A stretch of 30,848 bases of DNA from positions 278,561 through 309,408 of the forward strand of contig NW_022985071.1 in assembly GCF_010015585.1 (NCBI RefSeq), in the 5' to 3' direction. Of the stretch, positions 30,471 through 30,848 are shown in pieces. This DNA is from Eremomyces bilateralis CBS 781.70. Taxonomy: Eukaryota; Ascomycota; Dothideomycetes; Eremomycetales; Eremomycetaceae. How positions within the stretch are numbered: position 1 is the first letter of the stretch; every line of letters starts with the position of its first letter. A program made the position numbers and the translations under genes. A model generated the notes under the pieces. It saw only the letters and a list, made by a program, of their open reading frames with translations, searched no databases and was not told the origin of the DNA.

Positions 30471-30848
30471 AATGCCATGACTGTCACGCGACCAGACCTA
30501 AATCCGAAAGCAACAACGTTGCTGTGAATATCAACGCAACACTGCCGATATTCGGAAGGAAGCCAAAGCATGTTGTTCATGCCCCAGCTTATCCATTGCT
30601 GTTTCACGAATATATCCCATGAACGGATTGATTCGGAAACAGCTAAACCGTGGGAAAGAATTGCGTCGTGCAGCTGTCCTCTTTCAGTCCAGAGGGATGT
30701 CCCATCATTGGAGAACGAAAGGGTCTGAATAACAGCGTCTACAGGGAACGTCTGCAGGGCCGTTCCCGATCCGGCGTCCCATAGCTTGACCGTGCTGTCG
30801 TCCGACGCCGACGCTACCACCTTGCCGTCCGGCGAGAAGGCCACGGCC
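30452..30848 (-). CDS. C-terminal end of a WD40-repeat protein (NACHT/NB-ARC-WD40 type), 5' part beyond window
   Basis: An open minus frame enters from the right edge and stops at 30452-30454, giving 131 visible residues. It begins inside a WD40 blade of the highly regular fungal kind, VAFSPDGKVVASASDDST then VKLWDAGSG, followed by a diverged blade (IQTLSFSNDGTSLWTERG) and a tail with WLPSEYRQC and VVAFGFRSGRVTVMAFDF. This tail pattern is typical of the ends of HET-D/HET-E-like STAND proteins, in which a NACHT or NB-ARC ATPase precedes WD40 repeats that bind the ligand. The ATPase lies outside the window, so the assignment rests on the WD40 style. Near-identical blades in such genes often change by recombination. 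Confidence 0.8.
   Translation of the reverse strand, partial: AVAFSPDGKVVASASDDSTVKLWDAGSGTALQTFPVDAVIQTLSFSNDGTSLWTERGQLHDAILSHGLAVSESIRSWDIFVKQQWISWGMNNMLWLPSEYRQCCVDIHSNVVAFGFRSGRVTVMAFDFESY

Noticed and set aside
1-30848. tRNA, rRNA or CRISPR features
   Set aside because: I looked for T-loop-like GGTTCGAATCC blocks, rRNA-like stretches and spaced repeats and saw none.

Overview
The window looks like genomic DNA of a filamentous ascomycete (Pezizomycotina). Its genes carry short introns of about 47-206 bp with GTAAGT/GTATGT-type donors and CTAAC/CTGAC-type branch sites. Several families are fungal or ascomycete: a HET-domain NLR, a DASH-complex Dad3, a fungal-type phosphomevalonate kinase, Ump1, and a DUF3435-like relic. 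I cannot fix the genus from sequence alone.

Layout. The left arm (1-7.8 kb) is accessory. It holds a HET-NB-ARC-TPR NLR-type gene running off the left edge, a broken Pif1-type helicase relic, and a two-exon F-box gene whose 3' end meets the relic tail to tail. It also holds short dispersed repeats. The core (7.8-26.3 kb) is a gene-dense housekeeping block of eight genes: DAD3, mitochondrial ribosomal protein uS5m, tRNA m5U54 methyltransferase TRM2, a large mitochondrial PPR protein, ERG8, a prenylated ubiquitin-fold protein (UBL3/MUB type), UMP1, a mitochondrial HMG-box protein and CK2 beta as the ninth. The right arm (26.3-30.8 kb) is accessory again. It has long gene-poor DNA, a small Cys-rich gene, a decayed DUF3435/FluG-type recombinase relic, and the C-terminal end of a WD40-repeat gene of the NACHT/NB-ARC-WD40 type running off the right edge.

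Function. Several core genes serve mitochondrial gene expression: uS5m (translation), the PPR protein (mRNA processing or translation), the HMG protein (nucleoid packaging) and possibly TRM2 (a presequence-like first start). The others serve the kinetochore (Dad3), proteasome assembly (Ump1), sterol precursor synthesis (Erg8), membrane ubiquitin-fold signalling and CK2 signalling. They are not an operon or an obvious gene cluster. uS5m/TRM2 and UMP1/HMG are divergent pairs sharing promoters; DAD3/uS5m converge.

Most notable signals. (1) Sense-strand C-rich to G-rich switches run along the core genes and seem to restart at each long exon. (2) A 30-40 bp motif containing GTCTTA-n-TAAGAC-like sequence occurs four times, only in the accessory arms, and one copy overlaps the stop codon of the right-edge WD40 gene. 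(3) An exact 30-bp copy of the helicase relic's tail lies 2.4 kb away, next to that motif. (4) NLR-type genes bracket the window. I did not find a convincing wholly new multi-gene system.
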